Shown piece after piece: positions 50,906-58,784 of a stretch of DNA of 64,000 nt. The notes under the pieces were generated by a model, which saw only the letters and a list, made by a program, of their open reading frames with translations, was not told the DNA's origin and did no database searches. This DNA comes from DATIUV01 sp049322755 (GTDB lineage: Bacteria; Pseudomonadota; Gammaproteobacteria; Burkholderiales; UBA6910), in contig JBMOQX010000052.1 of assembly GCA_049322755.1 (NCBI GenBank), positions 124,001 to 188,000 on the forward strand, written 5' to 3'. A program made the position numbers and the translations under genes. Each line of letters begins with the position of its first letter. The stretch's first letter is position 1.

Positions 50906-50911
50906 TATAAT
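50906..50911 (+). promoter_or_regulatory. -10 element upstream of hslO
   Basis: TATAAT lies in the 315-base divergent region between glgC and hslO, about 190 bases before the hslO start. No convincing -35 is seen. A 12-base perfect palindrome (CAGGAGCTCCTG, 50923-50934) follows. No gene is seen in the remainder of the interval. Confidence 0.35.
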
Positions 50912-51104
50912 CCTCGCTGCCTCCAGGAGCTCCTGCACCGGAACGGCGTGGCGCACGTTGCCGGCAGTATGCGCATGCGCGCGAAGCGTGCCCCCCGTAT
51001 CGCCGCGAACGCGCCTGCGGGTTCCTACGCTGAAGCCCTGCCTAGTCAACCATGAGGCAGCACCCCGAGTCAACGCGGCATCCGTCTCCGGCACGTCCAG
51101 TTCC

Positions 51105-51980
51105 ATGATCCAGCGCGACATCCTCAAGCCCTTCGTGTTCGAACGCGGCGGCATCCGCGGCGAGCTGGTGCGCCTCGACGAAAGCTGGCGCACCGCCGCC
51201 GAGGGCCGCGGCTATCCGCGCGAGGTGCGCGACCTCCTGGGCGAGCTGATGGCCGCATCCGCGCTGCTCTCGGCGACGCTCAAGTTCGACGGCTCGCTGG
51301 TGGCGCAGATCCAGGGCGACGGGAAGGTGCCGCTGCTGGTGGTGGAGTGCACCAGCGAGCTCACCCTGCGCGGCATGGCGCACTGGCGCGACGACGTGCG
51401 CGCGGCGCCGCTGCGGGAGCTGGTGGGCGACGGGCGCTTCGCCATCACCCTGGATCCCAGGGACGGCCGCCAGAGCTACCAGGGCATCGTCGAGCTGCAC
51501 GGCCACAGCGTCGCGGCGGCGCTGGAGCACTACATGCACCGCTCCGAACAGCTGGCGACCCGGCTGTGGCTGGCCGCCGACGAGCACCAGGCCGCCGGCA
51601 TGCTGCTGCAGCAGCTGCCCGCCGACCCGCGCGCCGACGAGGACGCATGGGAACGGATCAACGCGCTGGGCGCCACCCTCACCCGCGACGAGCTGCTGGG
51701 ACTCGCGCCGGCGGAGCTGCTGCGCCGCCTGTTCCACGAGGAGGACGTGCGCGTGTTCGCCAGCCGCCCGGTGGCGTTCCGCTGCTCCTGTTCCGCCGAC
51801 CGGGTGCGGGCCATGCTGCGCATGATGGGCCCCGACGAGGTGCGCTCCATCGTCGCCGAGCGCGGCGAGGTGGAGGTGCACTGCGAGTTCTGCAACCGCC
51901 GCTACGCCTTCGACGCTGTCGACGCGGAGCAGCTGTTCGCCGCGCAGCACGTGAGCGATGCCGGGCGGACGCGTCACTGA
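51105..51980 (+). CDS. hslO: Redox-regulated chaperone Hsp33
   Basis: The product is 291 residues. The C-terminal redox switch is intact: CSCS at about 227-230 and CEFC at about 260-263, which bind zinc when reduced and form disulfides under oxidative stress. The N-terminal part contains the usual GELMAASALLSATLKFDGSL. It holds unfolding proteins during oxidative and heat stress. The EamA-type gene starts two bases after its stop, so both are cotranscribed. Hsp15 (hslR) is encoded 1.3 kb downstream. Confidence 0.96.
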   Translation: MIQRDILKPFVFERGGIRGELVRLDESWRTAAEGRGYPREVRDLLGELMAASALLSATLKFDGSLVAQIQGDGKVPLLVVECTSELTLRGMAHWRDDVRAAPLRELVGDGRFAITLDPRDGRQSYQGIVELHGHSVAAALEHYMHRSEQLATRLWLAADEHQAAGMLLQQLPADPRADEDAWERINALGATLTRDELLGLAPAELLRRLFHEEDVRVFASRPVAFRCSCSADRVRAMLRMMGPDEVRSIVAERGEVEVHCEFCNRRYAFDAVDAEQLFAAQHVSDAGRTRH

Positions 51981-51981
51981 C

Positions 51982-52869
51982 ATGAGCGTCAACCGCAGTC
52001 GCTCCGGCGGCGAATGGCTGGTGGCTGCCGCGCCCGGGCTGTTCGTGCTGCTGTGGAGCACCGGCTTCATCGGCGCCAAGCTGGGGCTGCCCTACGCCGA
52101 GCCGCTCACCTTCCTGATCCTGCGCTTCGCGCTGGTGGTGGCGCTGATGCTGCCTTCGACGCTGTGGCTGAAGAGCCGCTGGCCGCGCTCGGGCGCGCAG
52201 GCGGCGCACATCGCAGTGGCCGGCATCCTGGTCCACGCCGGCTATCTGGGCGGCGTGTTCAGTGCGATCCACCAAGGGCTGTCGGCGGGCTTCGTCGCGC
52301 TGATCGTCGGCCTGCAGCCGCTGGTGACGGCGGTGGCGGCACCGCGCTTCCTGGGCGAGCGTGTGACCACCCGGCAATGGCTCGGCCTGGTGCTGGGGCT
52401 TGTCGGCGTGGCGCTGGTGGTGTGGGAGAAGATTCCCGCCGGCAAGGCCAGCGCCGCGGGCCTGGCGCTGGCGCTGCTGGCGCTCGCCAGCATCACCGCC
52501 GGCACGCTTTACCAGAAGCGCCACGGCGGCGGCGCGGATCCCGCCGCCGGCAGCGTGATCCAGTTTGCGGCCTCGGCGCTGGTGCTAGCGCCGTTCGCGC
52601 TCGCGCTGGAGACGCGGCAGGTGCTCTGGAGCGGCGCGTTCGTGTTCGCGCTGCTGTGGCTGGTGGTGGTGCTGTCGCTGGGCGCCATCAGCCTGCTGTA
52701 CATGATGCTGCGACGGGGCGAGGCGGCGCGGGTCTCCAGCCTGTTCTACCTCACACCGCCGGTGACCGCCGTCATGGGTTTTCTGATCTTCGGCGAAACG
52801 CTGGGCGCGATGGCGCTGGCGGGCATGGCGACCGCGGCTGCCGGCGTGGCGCTGGCGATGAAAGGCTGA
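51982..52869 (+). CDS. EamA family (DMT superfamily) transporter
   Basis: The product is 295 residues with ten membrane helices arranged as two EamA repeats: LFVLLWSTGFIGAKLGLPYA at the start and LLYMMLRRGEAARVSSLFYL in the second half. Members export amino acids or other metabolites. The ATG is two bases from the hslO stop, implying translational coupling. The substrate is unknown. Confidence 0.88.
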   Translation: MSVNRSRSGGEWLVAAAPGLFVLLWSTGFIGAKLGLPYAEPLTFLILRFALVVALMLPSTLWLKSRWPRSGAQAAHIAVAGILVHAGYLGGVFSAIHQGLSAGFVALIVGLQPLVTAVAAPRFLGERVTTRQWLGLVLGLVGVALVVWEKIPAGKASAAGLALALLALASITAGTLYQKRHGGGADPAAGSVIQFAASALVLAPFALALETRQVLWSGAFVFALLWLVVVLSLGAISLLYMMLRRGEAARVSSLFYLTPPVTAVMGFLIFGETLGAMALAGMATAAAGVALAMKG

Positions 52870-52980
52870 GCGCCGTGGCCGACGCCCCCGGCGACGTCCG
52901 CGACGACAGGTGGCTGTGGTCGGGGCGCCCGCGGCTGCGCTCGCTCGAGCGCGACGCACCGCGCGAGACAGGCAAGTTCG

Positions 52981-53125
52981 TGTTCACCGCAGAGGGCGCG
53001 GAGGCGCAGAGAAAAACTCGCCATTTCACCTCCAAGGACGCAGAGAGCGCGAAGGAGATCGTCGGAAAATTCGCGCTCGTCCCTCTTTGCGTCCTTCGCG
53101 CCCTTGGCGGTTCAACGGAATTTCT
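52981..53125. repeat. Dispersed CCAAGGACGC / CGTCCTTCGCG repeat, copy 3
   Basis: The 390-base interval between the EamA gene and hslR contains CACCTCCAAGGACGCAGAG (53028-53046) and, inverted, TTTGCGTCCTTCGCGCCCTTGG (about 53086-53107) followed by CGGTTCAACGG. An outer pair (CACCGCAGAGGGCGCGGAGGCGCAGAG and TCTCTGCGCCTC) is also present. It is the same family as at 17-58 and 42072-42167. No gene is seen in this interval. Confidence 0.7.
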
Positions 53126-53259
53126 CTGCGCCTCAGTTGCCCCGCGGTTGCTGCCTTCAGGGCGGTCTCTGCGGCTCAGGGTGCGCCGGTGCTCGGCGCC
53201 GCGGAGCGGCCGGGGCGGGAAGGGGCGCCAGGTCGCCCACCTCTGACGATCGGCTAGTA

Positions 53260-53658
53260 ATGGACAAGGAAGCTTCCGAAGTCCGTCTGGATAAGTGGCT
53301 GTGGGCGGCCCGCTTCTTCAAGACGCGCTCGCAGGCCGCCGACGCAGTCGACGGCGGCAAGGTGGAAGTGAACGGCGCCAAGGTCAAGCCTTCGCGCCAC
53401 CTGCGCCCCGGCGACGCGCTGCGCATCCGCGCCGGGCCGTATGAATGGCGCGTGACGGTCGCCGCCCTGTCGGAGCGGCGCGGTGCGCCGGAGATGGCCA
53501 GGACCCTCTACGACGAGGACGAGGCCAGCCGCGCGCAGCGCGCCGAACAGGTGGCGCAGGTGCGTGCCGAACGCGCGGCGTTTCCGGAGTTGCGCGGCCG
53601 GCCGACCAAGAAGCGGCGCCGCGACCTGCTGCGCTTCAAGCGCGGCTCGGGTCAATAA
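53260..53658 (+). CDS. hslR: Heat shock protein Hsp15 (S4 RNA-binding)
   Basis: The product is 132 residues. The N-terminal S4 domain is clear: VRLDKWLWAARFFKTRSQAA, then GGKVEVNGAKVKPSRHLRPG. The C-terminal region is basic (RPTKKRRRDLLRFKRGSG). Hsp15 binds free 50S subunits with stalled peptidyl-tRNA and recycles them. In E. coli hslR and hslO are adjacent; here a transporter gene and a repeat separate them. The ATG at 53260 is preceded by no strong ribosome site. Confidence 0.93.
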   Translation: MDKEASEVRLDKWLWAARFFKTRSQAADAVDGGKVEVNGAKVKPSRHLRPGDALRIRAGPYEWRVTVAALSERRGAPEMARTLYDEDEASRAQRAEQVAQVRAERAAFPELRGRPTKKRRRDLLRFKRGSGQ

Positions 53659-53820
53659 GCATTTCTGATCAATGGATTGGTTTGCCGTGGGGGCGTGCTG
53701 TGGCGCAACATCCGACTCGACACCCCGGGTGCAGAGAGCGTAAACTGGCCGTCCGCCTTGCGGAGCGCGGCCGGTTTTCCGCCCCTCAACAATCCACTAT
53801 CGAGTCAAAGGAGTGTCCCA

Positions 53821-55008
53821 ATGCCGAATTCCCGTGAAGTCGTTGTCGTGAGCGGTTGCCGTACCGCCATCGGAGATTACGGCGGCGCCCTAAAGGACAT
53901 CGCCCCCACCGAGCTGGGCGCGACCGTGATCCGGGAGGCGGTCAAGCGCGCCGGCGTCGACGCCAGGGACGTGGGCCACATGGTGCTGGGCAACGTGATA
54001 CACGGCGAGCCCAAGGACATGTACATCTCGCGGGTGGCCTGCATCAACGGCGGCCTGCCGCAGGAAACCGCGGCGCTGACGGTGAACCGCCTGTGCGGCA
54101 GCGGCCTGCAGGCCATCGTCTCGGCGGCGCAAAGCATCATGCTGGGCGACACCGACGTCGCCGTGGGCTCGGGTGCCGAGTCCATGAGCCGGGGCGGTTA
54201 CCTGATGCCGGCGGCGCGCTGGGGCGCGCGCATGAACAACACCACGATGATGGACATGATGGTGGGGGCGCTCACCGACCCGTTCGACACCGTGCACATG
54301 GGCATCACCGCCGAGAACATCGCCGCCAAGTGGTCCATCTCGCGCGAGCGCCAGGACGCCTTCTCGGTGGAATCGCACAAGCGCGCCGCCAACGCCATCG
54401 ACAAAGGCTACTTCAAGGAGCAAATCGTTCCCTACACTATCAAGACCCGCAAGGGCGACGTGGTGGTGGACACCGACGAGCACGTGCGCCGGGACATCAA
54501 CCCGGAAGGCCTGGCCAAGCTCAAGGCCGTGTTCCAGAAGGACGGCACCGTCACCGCCGGCAACGCCAGCGGCATCAACGACGGCGCGGCGGCGGTGGTG
54601 CTGGCGGACGCCAAATACGCGGAGAAGAAGGGTCTCAAGCCGATGGCGCGGCTGGTGTCCTACGGCCACGCCGGCGTCGATCCGAAATACATGGGCATCG
54701 GCCCGGTGCCGGCGGTGAAGAAGGCGCTGGAGCGCGCTGGGCTCAAGATCTCGGACATCGACGTGATCGAGTCCAACGAGGCGTTTGCCGCCCAGGCGTG
54801 CGCAGTGGCCAAGGACCTCGATCTCGATCCCGCGAAGACCAATCCCAACGGCGGCGCGGTGGCGCTGGGCCATCCGATCGGCGCCACCGGCGCGATCCTG
54901 ACGGTGAAGTGCCTGTACGAACTGCACCGCACCGGCGGCAAGTACGGCCTGGTGACCATGTGCATCGGCGGCGGCCAGGGCATCGCGGCGGTGTACGAGC
55001 GCCTCTGA
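53821..55008 (+). CDS. Acetyl-CoA C-acyltransferase (beta-ketothiolase)
   Basis: The product is 395 residues. The nucleophile Cys is at about residue 92 (NRLCGSGLQAI), the His in NGGAVALGHPIGATGA, and the second Cys in MCIGGGQGI. It condenses two acyl-CoA molecules or cleaves 3-ketoacyl-CoA; the sequence resembles BktB/PhaA-type thiolases that start PHA synthesis. The ATG follows AAGGAGTG. No reductase or synthase gene adjoins, but a phasin gene is 350 bases downstream. A terminator separates the two. Confidence 0.93.
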   Translation: MPNSREVVVVSGCRTAIGDYGGALKDIAPTELGATVIREAVKRAGVDARDVGHMVLGNVIHGEPKDMYISRVACINGGLPQETAALTVNRLCGSGLQAIVSAAQSIMLGDTDVAVGSGAESMSRGGYLMPAARWGARMNNTTMMDMMVGALTDPFDTVHMGITAENIAAKWSISRERQDAFSVESHKRAANAIDKGYFKEQIVPYTIKTRKGDVVVDTDEHVRRDINPEGLAKLKAVFQKDGTVTAGNASGINDGAAAVVLADAKYAEKKGLKPMARLVSYGHAGVDPKYMGIGPVPAVKKALERAGLKISDIDVIESNEAFAAQACAVAKDLDLDPAKTNPNGGAVALGHPIGATGAILTVKCLYELHRTGGKYGLVTMCIGGGQGIAAVYERL

Positions 55009-55028
55009 ACCGGCGCGGTCGCGAGAAA

Positions 55029-55055
55029 AAGCGGGCCCCGGGGTCCGCTTTTTTT
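55029..55055 (+). terminator. Intrinsic terminator of the thiolase gene
   Basis: AAGCGGGCCCC/GGGGTCCGCTT (ten of eleven pairs) is followed by a run of T. It lies 21 bases after the thiolase stop. The rest of 55009-55364 holds no gene that I can support. Confidence 0.85.
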
Positions 55056-55364
55056 GTCGCCCGGCGGGCGTCGGGCGCGGGCCGTCGAGGCGGAGCGCAG
55101 CGCGCGCAGGAAGAAGTGGATGAACACCAGGCCGATGTAGATCGGCCCCAGCAGCCACAACGGCAGCGTGACCAACCACAGCCCCGCGAGAAGCGCACCG
55201 GACAGTCCTTCCATCGCTCAGCCCCCCGCCCGGCTGCCCGGCGGCGCCGCATGGTGCAGGACGGCAAACCGGCTTTTGGCTGCTTCGTAGCGCATTTGAC
55301 AAGTCGACAGATTAAAATAAAATAACAATGCTGCACCGCCGCATTCCAACCCAGGAGATACCCC

Positions 55365-55895
55365 ATGTACGCACTTCCCGAACAGTTCGCCGCGCAACAA
55401 CAGGCCAACGTCGCCCTTGCCCTGAACGCCGCCCACATTCTGGTCGACGGCACCGAAAAGCTGCTGCACCTGAACCTTGCCGCCCTGCGCCAGGCCGTCG
55501 GCGACGGTGCCAGGACGGCCCGCGCCCTGACCGAGGGCCTGCAGGACCCGAACGCCGGCTCCGCCCAGCCGCCCCTGGACGCCCTGATGGCGTACTCGAA
55601 AAGCCTCTACGAGATCGCCGCGCAAACGCAAGCCGATCTGCACAAGCTGGTGGAGGCGCGCTTTGCCGACCTGAACCAGGACTTCATGGCACAGCTCGAC
55701 CAGGTGTCGAAGTCGGCGCCGGCCGGCTCGGAAGCCGTGGTGGCCATGTTCAAGAACAGCGTCGCCGCCGCCAACAGCGCCTACGATACCTTGTCGAAAG
55801 CGGCCAAGCAGGTGGCCGAAGCCACCGAAGCCAACGTCGCGCACGCCGCGACCGCGGCCCCCGGCGGCGCGAAAAAGAAAGCCGCCAAGGCGTAA
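55365..55895 (+). CDS. phaP: Phasin (PHA granule-associated protein)
   Basis: The product is 176 residues, almost wholly helical and rich in Ala. The typical phasin pattern is seen in LPEQFAAQQQANVALALNAA, then YSKSLYEIAAQTQADLHKLV and AYDTLSKAAKQVAEATEANV, with a basic Ala/Lys tail (GGAKKKAAKA). It coats PHA granules and controls their number and size. The ATG is preceded by CCAGGAGATA. The promoter lies in an AT-rich stretch before 55330. A terminator follows. Confidence 0.93.
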   Translation: MYALPEQFAAQQQANVALALNAAHILVDGTEKLLHLNLAALRQAVGDGARTARALTEGLQDPNAGSAQPPLDALMAYSKSLYEIAAQTQADLHKLVEARFADLNQDFMAQLDQVSKSAPAGSEAVVAMFKNSVAAANSAYDTLSKAAKQVAEATEANVAHAATAAPGGAKKKAAKA

Positions 55896-55919
55896 CCGCC
55901 GCGTCACCGACGTCCCCGG

Positions 55920-55950
55920 AGCCCCGGCCGCGCGCCGGGGCTTTTCGTTT
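55920..55950 (+). terminator. Intrinsic terminator of the phasin gene
   Basis: AGCCCCGG-CCGCGCG-CCGGGGCT is followed by TTTCGTTT. It may also serve the convergent lrgB gene. Confidence 0.8.
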
Positions 55951-55956
55951 CCGGCC

Positions 55957-56685
55957 TCAGAAGAATCCTGCCCAGTGCGCCAGCAACGGGAACAGCAGCG
56001 CCGTGGCGAGCGCGTTGAGTCCCATCCCGAGACCGGCGAATGCGCCGGCCTCCTCGCTCACCGTGAAGGCGCGCGCGGTGCCGATGCCGTGGGCGGCGAC
56101 GCCCACCGAGAAGCCGCGCACGCTGTGATCCTCGAGGCGCATCGCGTTCAGCACCGAGCGCGCCAGCACCGCGCCCAGGATGCCGGTCGAGACCACCAGG
56201 ATCGCGGTCAGCGACGGCAGGCCGCCGATCTTCTCCGAGATGCCCATGGCGATGGGCGCGGTCACCGACTTGGGCGCGATGGAAACCACGGTCTCGCGGC
56301 TGGCGCCCAGCGCCCAGGCGATGCCCACCGCGCTCGCCACCGCGGTGAGCGAGCCCGCCAGCAGCCCCCCCAGTATCGGCCACAGCATGCGCTTGAGCTT
56401 GTCCAGCTGGCCGTAGAGCGGCACCGCCAGCGCGACGGTGGCCGGGCCGAGCAGGAAATGCACGAACTGTGCGCCGTCGAAATAGGTGGCGTAGGGTGTG
56501 CCGGTCGTCACCAGCAATGTCACCAGCAACGCCACCGCGAGCGCCACCGGGTTGAGCAGCGGATTGAGGTTGCCCTTGGTGTAGATCCAGTACCCGGCCT
56601 GGTACGCCACCAGCGTCGCCGTGAGGCCCAGCAGCGGTGTGGTGGAGAGGTAGACCCAGATGTCGGCGATGCGCTCCGGGATCAC
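55957..56685 (-). CDS. lrgB: LrgB/CidB family membrane protein
   Basis: The product is 242 residues with about seven membrane helices. Family marks: AVPLYGQLDKLKRMLWPILG, SIAPKSVTAPIAMGISEKIG and AAHGIGTARAFTVSEEAGAF. LrgAB proteins modulate murein hydrolase activity and may export pyruvate or glycolate. The start is a GTG that overlaps the lrgA stop (GTGA), so the two are translated together. Confidence 0.93.
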   Translation of the reverse strand: MIPERIADIWVYLSTTPLLGLTATLVAYQAGYWIYTKGNLNPLLNPVALAVALLVTLLVTTGTPYATYFDGAQFVHFLLGPATVALAVPLYGQLDKLKRMLWPILGGLLAGSLTAVASAVGIAWALGASRETVVSIAPKSVTAPIAMGISEKIGGLPSLTAILVVSTGILGAVLARSVLNAMRLEDHSVRGFSVGVAAHGIGTARAFTVSEEAGAFAGLGMGLNALATALLFPLLAHWAGFF

Positions 56686-57041
56686 GGCTGCTCCTTGCCG
56701 CGCGCCGCCAGGCGCATCAGGGCGCGCATGGTGAGCGCGGTCACCGCGATCGTGAGCACCGTGCTCGCCACCAGCGCGACGCCGAGCGCAAGCCACTCGT
56801 CGCGCACCCGGCCGACGTGAACCATGACGCCGACGCCGGCGGGGACGAACAGCAGCGACAGGTGCTGCAGGATGCCGTTGGCCGTGTCCTGCAGCGGCTC
56901 CGCGACGCGCTTGCGCGCCAGCAGCGTGAGGAACAGGGCCAGCATGCCGATCACCGGCCCCGGCACCGGCAGCCCCAGCGCCTGCACGAACACCTCGCCC
57001 GCGAGCTGGTACAGCAGCAGGATGGTCAGGGCGTTGAGCAT
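56682..57041 (-). CDS. lrgA: LrgA/CidA family holin-like protein
   Basis: The product is 119 residues with four membrane helices: LTILLLYQLAGEVFVQALGL, VPGPVIGMLALFLTLL and LLFVPAGVGVMVHVGRV are the family motifs. It pairs with LrgB. Its ATG is 92 bases from the divergent pgi start. Confidence 0.93.
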   Translation of the reverse strand: MLNALTILLLYQLAGEVFVQALGLPVPGPVIGMLALFLTLLARKRVAEPLQDTANGILQHLSLLFVPAGVGVMVHVGRVRDEWLALGVALVASTVLTIAVTALTMRALMRLAARGKEQP

Positions 57042-57133
57042 GCTTCCTCGCGAGCGGTGGGAGTCCGATTGTAGCCCGTCGGGGCGGTGCGCCAGTAGAA
57101 TGCAGGCTCTCCCACGCTCCGGCCCCGCGCGAC

Positions 57134-58774
57134 ATGACCCGACCCACCGCGACTCCAGCCTGGCGCGCGCTCGCCGAACACCAGCGCGCGCTCGCGCAGG
57201 TGCACCTGCGCGAGCTGTTCGCGGCCGACCCCGATCGTGCGCGGCGTTTCACGCTGGAGGTGGCGGACCTCACGCTCGACCTGTCGAAGAACCTGGTCAC
57301 CGACGACACGGTCGCGCTGCTGGCGGCGCTGGCCCGCAGCATGGACTTGTCGGGCTGGATTGCGCGCCTGTTCGGCGGCGAGAAAATCAATCACACCGAG
57401 GGTCGCGCCGCGCTCCACATGGCGCTGCGCGCCGACCGTCCGATGCGGGTGGGCGGCCGCGACGTGCTGCCGGAGGTCGCGCGGGTGCTGGAACATGTGC
57501 GCCGCTTCTCCGACGCCGTGCGCAGCGGCAGCACCCGCGGCCATACCGGCAAGGCGTTCACCGACGTGGTCAACATCGGCATCGGCGGCTCCGACCTCGG
57601 GCCGGCGATGGCCACCGAAGCGCTGACGCCGTACGGCTCGCCCGCGCTGCGGCTGCACTTCGTCTCCAACGTCGACGCCAGCCACCTGCTGGACACGCTC
57701 GGCCGCCTCGATGCGCAAACCACCCTGTTCGTGGTGGCCTCGAAGACCTTCACCACCCTGGAAACCCTGGCCAACGCCCGCGCCGCCCGCGACTGGCTGG
57801 TGGCGCACCTGGGCGGCGAGGCGGCGGTGGCGAAGCACTTCGTGGCGGTGTCCACGAACCGCGACGAGGTGCAGCGCTTCGGCATCGAGCCCCACAACAT
57901 GTTCGAGTTCTGGGACTGGGTCGGCGGACGCTACTCGCTGTGGTCGGCGATCGGCCTGCCGATCGCGCTGGCGGTGGGCTACGACAACTTCCGCGAGCTG
58001 CTGGCGGGCGCCCGCGCCATGGACGAGCATTTCCGCAGCGCGCCGGCGGAGCGCAATGCGCCCGCGCTGCTGGGCCTGCTGGCGGTCTGGTACGGCAACT
58101 TCCTCGGCATGCGCTCCCACGCGGTGCTGCCTTACGACCAGCATCTGGCGCGCCTGCCCGCGTACCTGCAGCAGCTGGAGATGGAAAGCCTGGGCAAGCG
58201 CGTGGACCGGGACGGCCGCATCGTCGACTATGACACCGGGATCGTGATCTGGGGCGAGCCTGGCACCAACGGCCAGCACGCGTTCTTCCAACTCCTGCAC
58301 CAGGGAACCCAGCGCGTCAGCACCGACTTCCTGGTGGGGCTCGAAGCCCACCACGGACTCGCCGCGCACCAGCGCCTGCTCTACGCCAACTGTCTGGCCC
58401 AGACCGAGGCGCTGGCGCGCGGGCGTACCGAGGCCGAGGCACGGGCGGCACTGGAGGCCAGGGGCGTCGCTCCGGACGAGGCGGCGCGGCTCGCCCCCTA
58501 CCAGGCGTTTCCCGGCAACCGCCCCAGCACCACGATTGTCTATACCAGGCTGACGCCCGCCGCCCTCGGCGCGCTGATCGCGCTCTATGAGCACAAGGTG
58601 TTCGTGCAAAGCGTCATCTGGCACCTGAACGCGTTCGATCAGTGGGGCGTGGAGTTCGGCAAGCAGCTCGCCGGCGCCATCCACGCCGAGCTGGCGCCGG
58701 GGGCGGCGGAAGGAGAGCATGACGCATCGACCCGCGCGCTGATCCGCCGCTTTCGCGGCCGCGCCGGCGGCTGA
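57134..58774 (+). CDS. pgi: Glucose-6-phosphate isomerase
   Basis: The product is 546 residues, of normal length. Signatures: VNIGIGGSDLGPAMATEAL, FVVASKTFTTLETLANARA, the catalytic region GEPGTNGQHAFFQLLHQGTQ and VIWHLNAFDQWGVEFGKQLA. It interconverts glucose-6-phosphate and fructose-6-phosphate and links glycogen synthesis with glycolysis. A -10 (TAGAAT) lies at 57096-57101. It converges on the PBP-like gene, 10 bases from its stop. Confidence 0.97.
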   Translation: MTRPTATPAWRALAEHQRALAQVHLRELFAADPDRARRFTLEVADLTLDLSKNLVTDDTVALLAALARSMDLSGWIARLFGGEKINHTEGRAALHMALRADRPMRVGGRDVLPEVARVLEHVRRFSDAVRSGSTRGHTGKAFTDVVNIGIGGSDLGPAMATEALTPYGSPALRLHFVSNVDASHLLDTLGRLDAQTTLFVVASKTFTTLETLANARAARDWLVAHLGGEAAVAKHFVAVSTNRDEVQRFGIEPHNMFEFWDWVGGRYSLWSAIGLPIALAVGYDNFRELLAGARAMDEHFRSAPAERNAPALLGLLAVWYGNFLGMRSHAVLPYDQHLARLPAYLQQLEMESLGKRVDRDGRIVDYDTGIVIWGEPGTNGQHAFFQLLHQGTQRVSTDFLVGLEAHHGLAAHQRLLYANCLAQTEALARGRTEAEARAALEARGVAPDEAARLAPYQAFPGNRPSTTIVYTRLTPAALGALIALYEHKVFVQSVIWHLNAFDQWGVEFGKQLAGAIHAELAPGAAEGEHDASTRALIRRFRGRAGG

Positions 58775-58784
58775 TGCCGCGGCG

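Noticed and set aside
54660..55214. Minus-strand frame beginning with a two-helix hydrophobic segment, after the thiolase gene
   Set aside because: The first 35 residues look like a membrane hairpin, but the frame runs through the thiolase terminator and then antisense to the thiolase gene. There is no natural stop before the coding overlap, and the ribosome site is poor.
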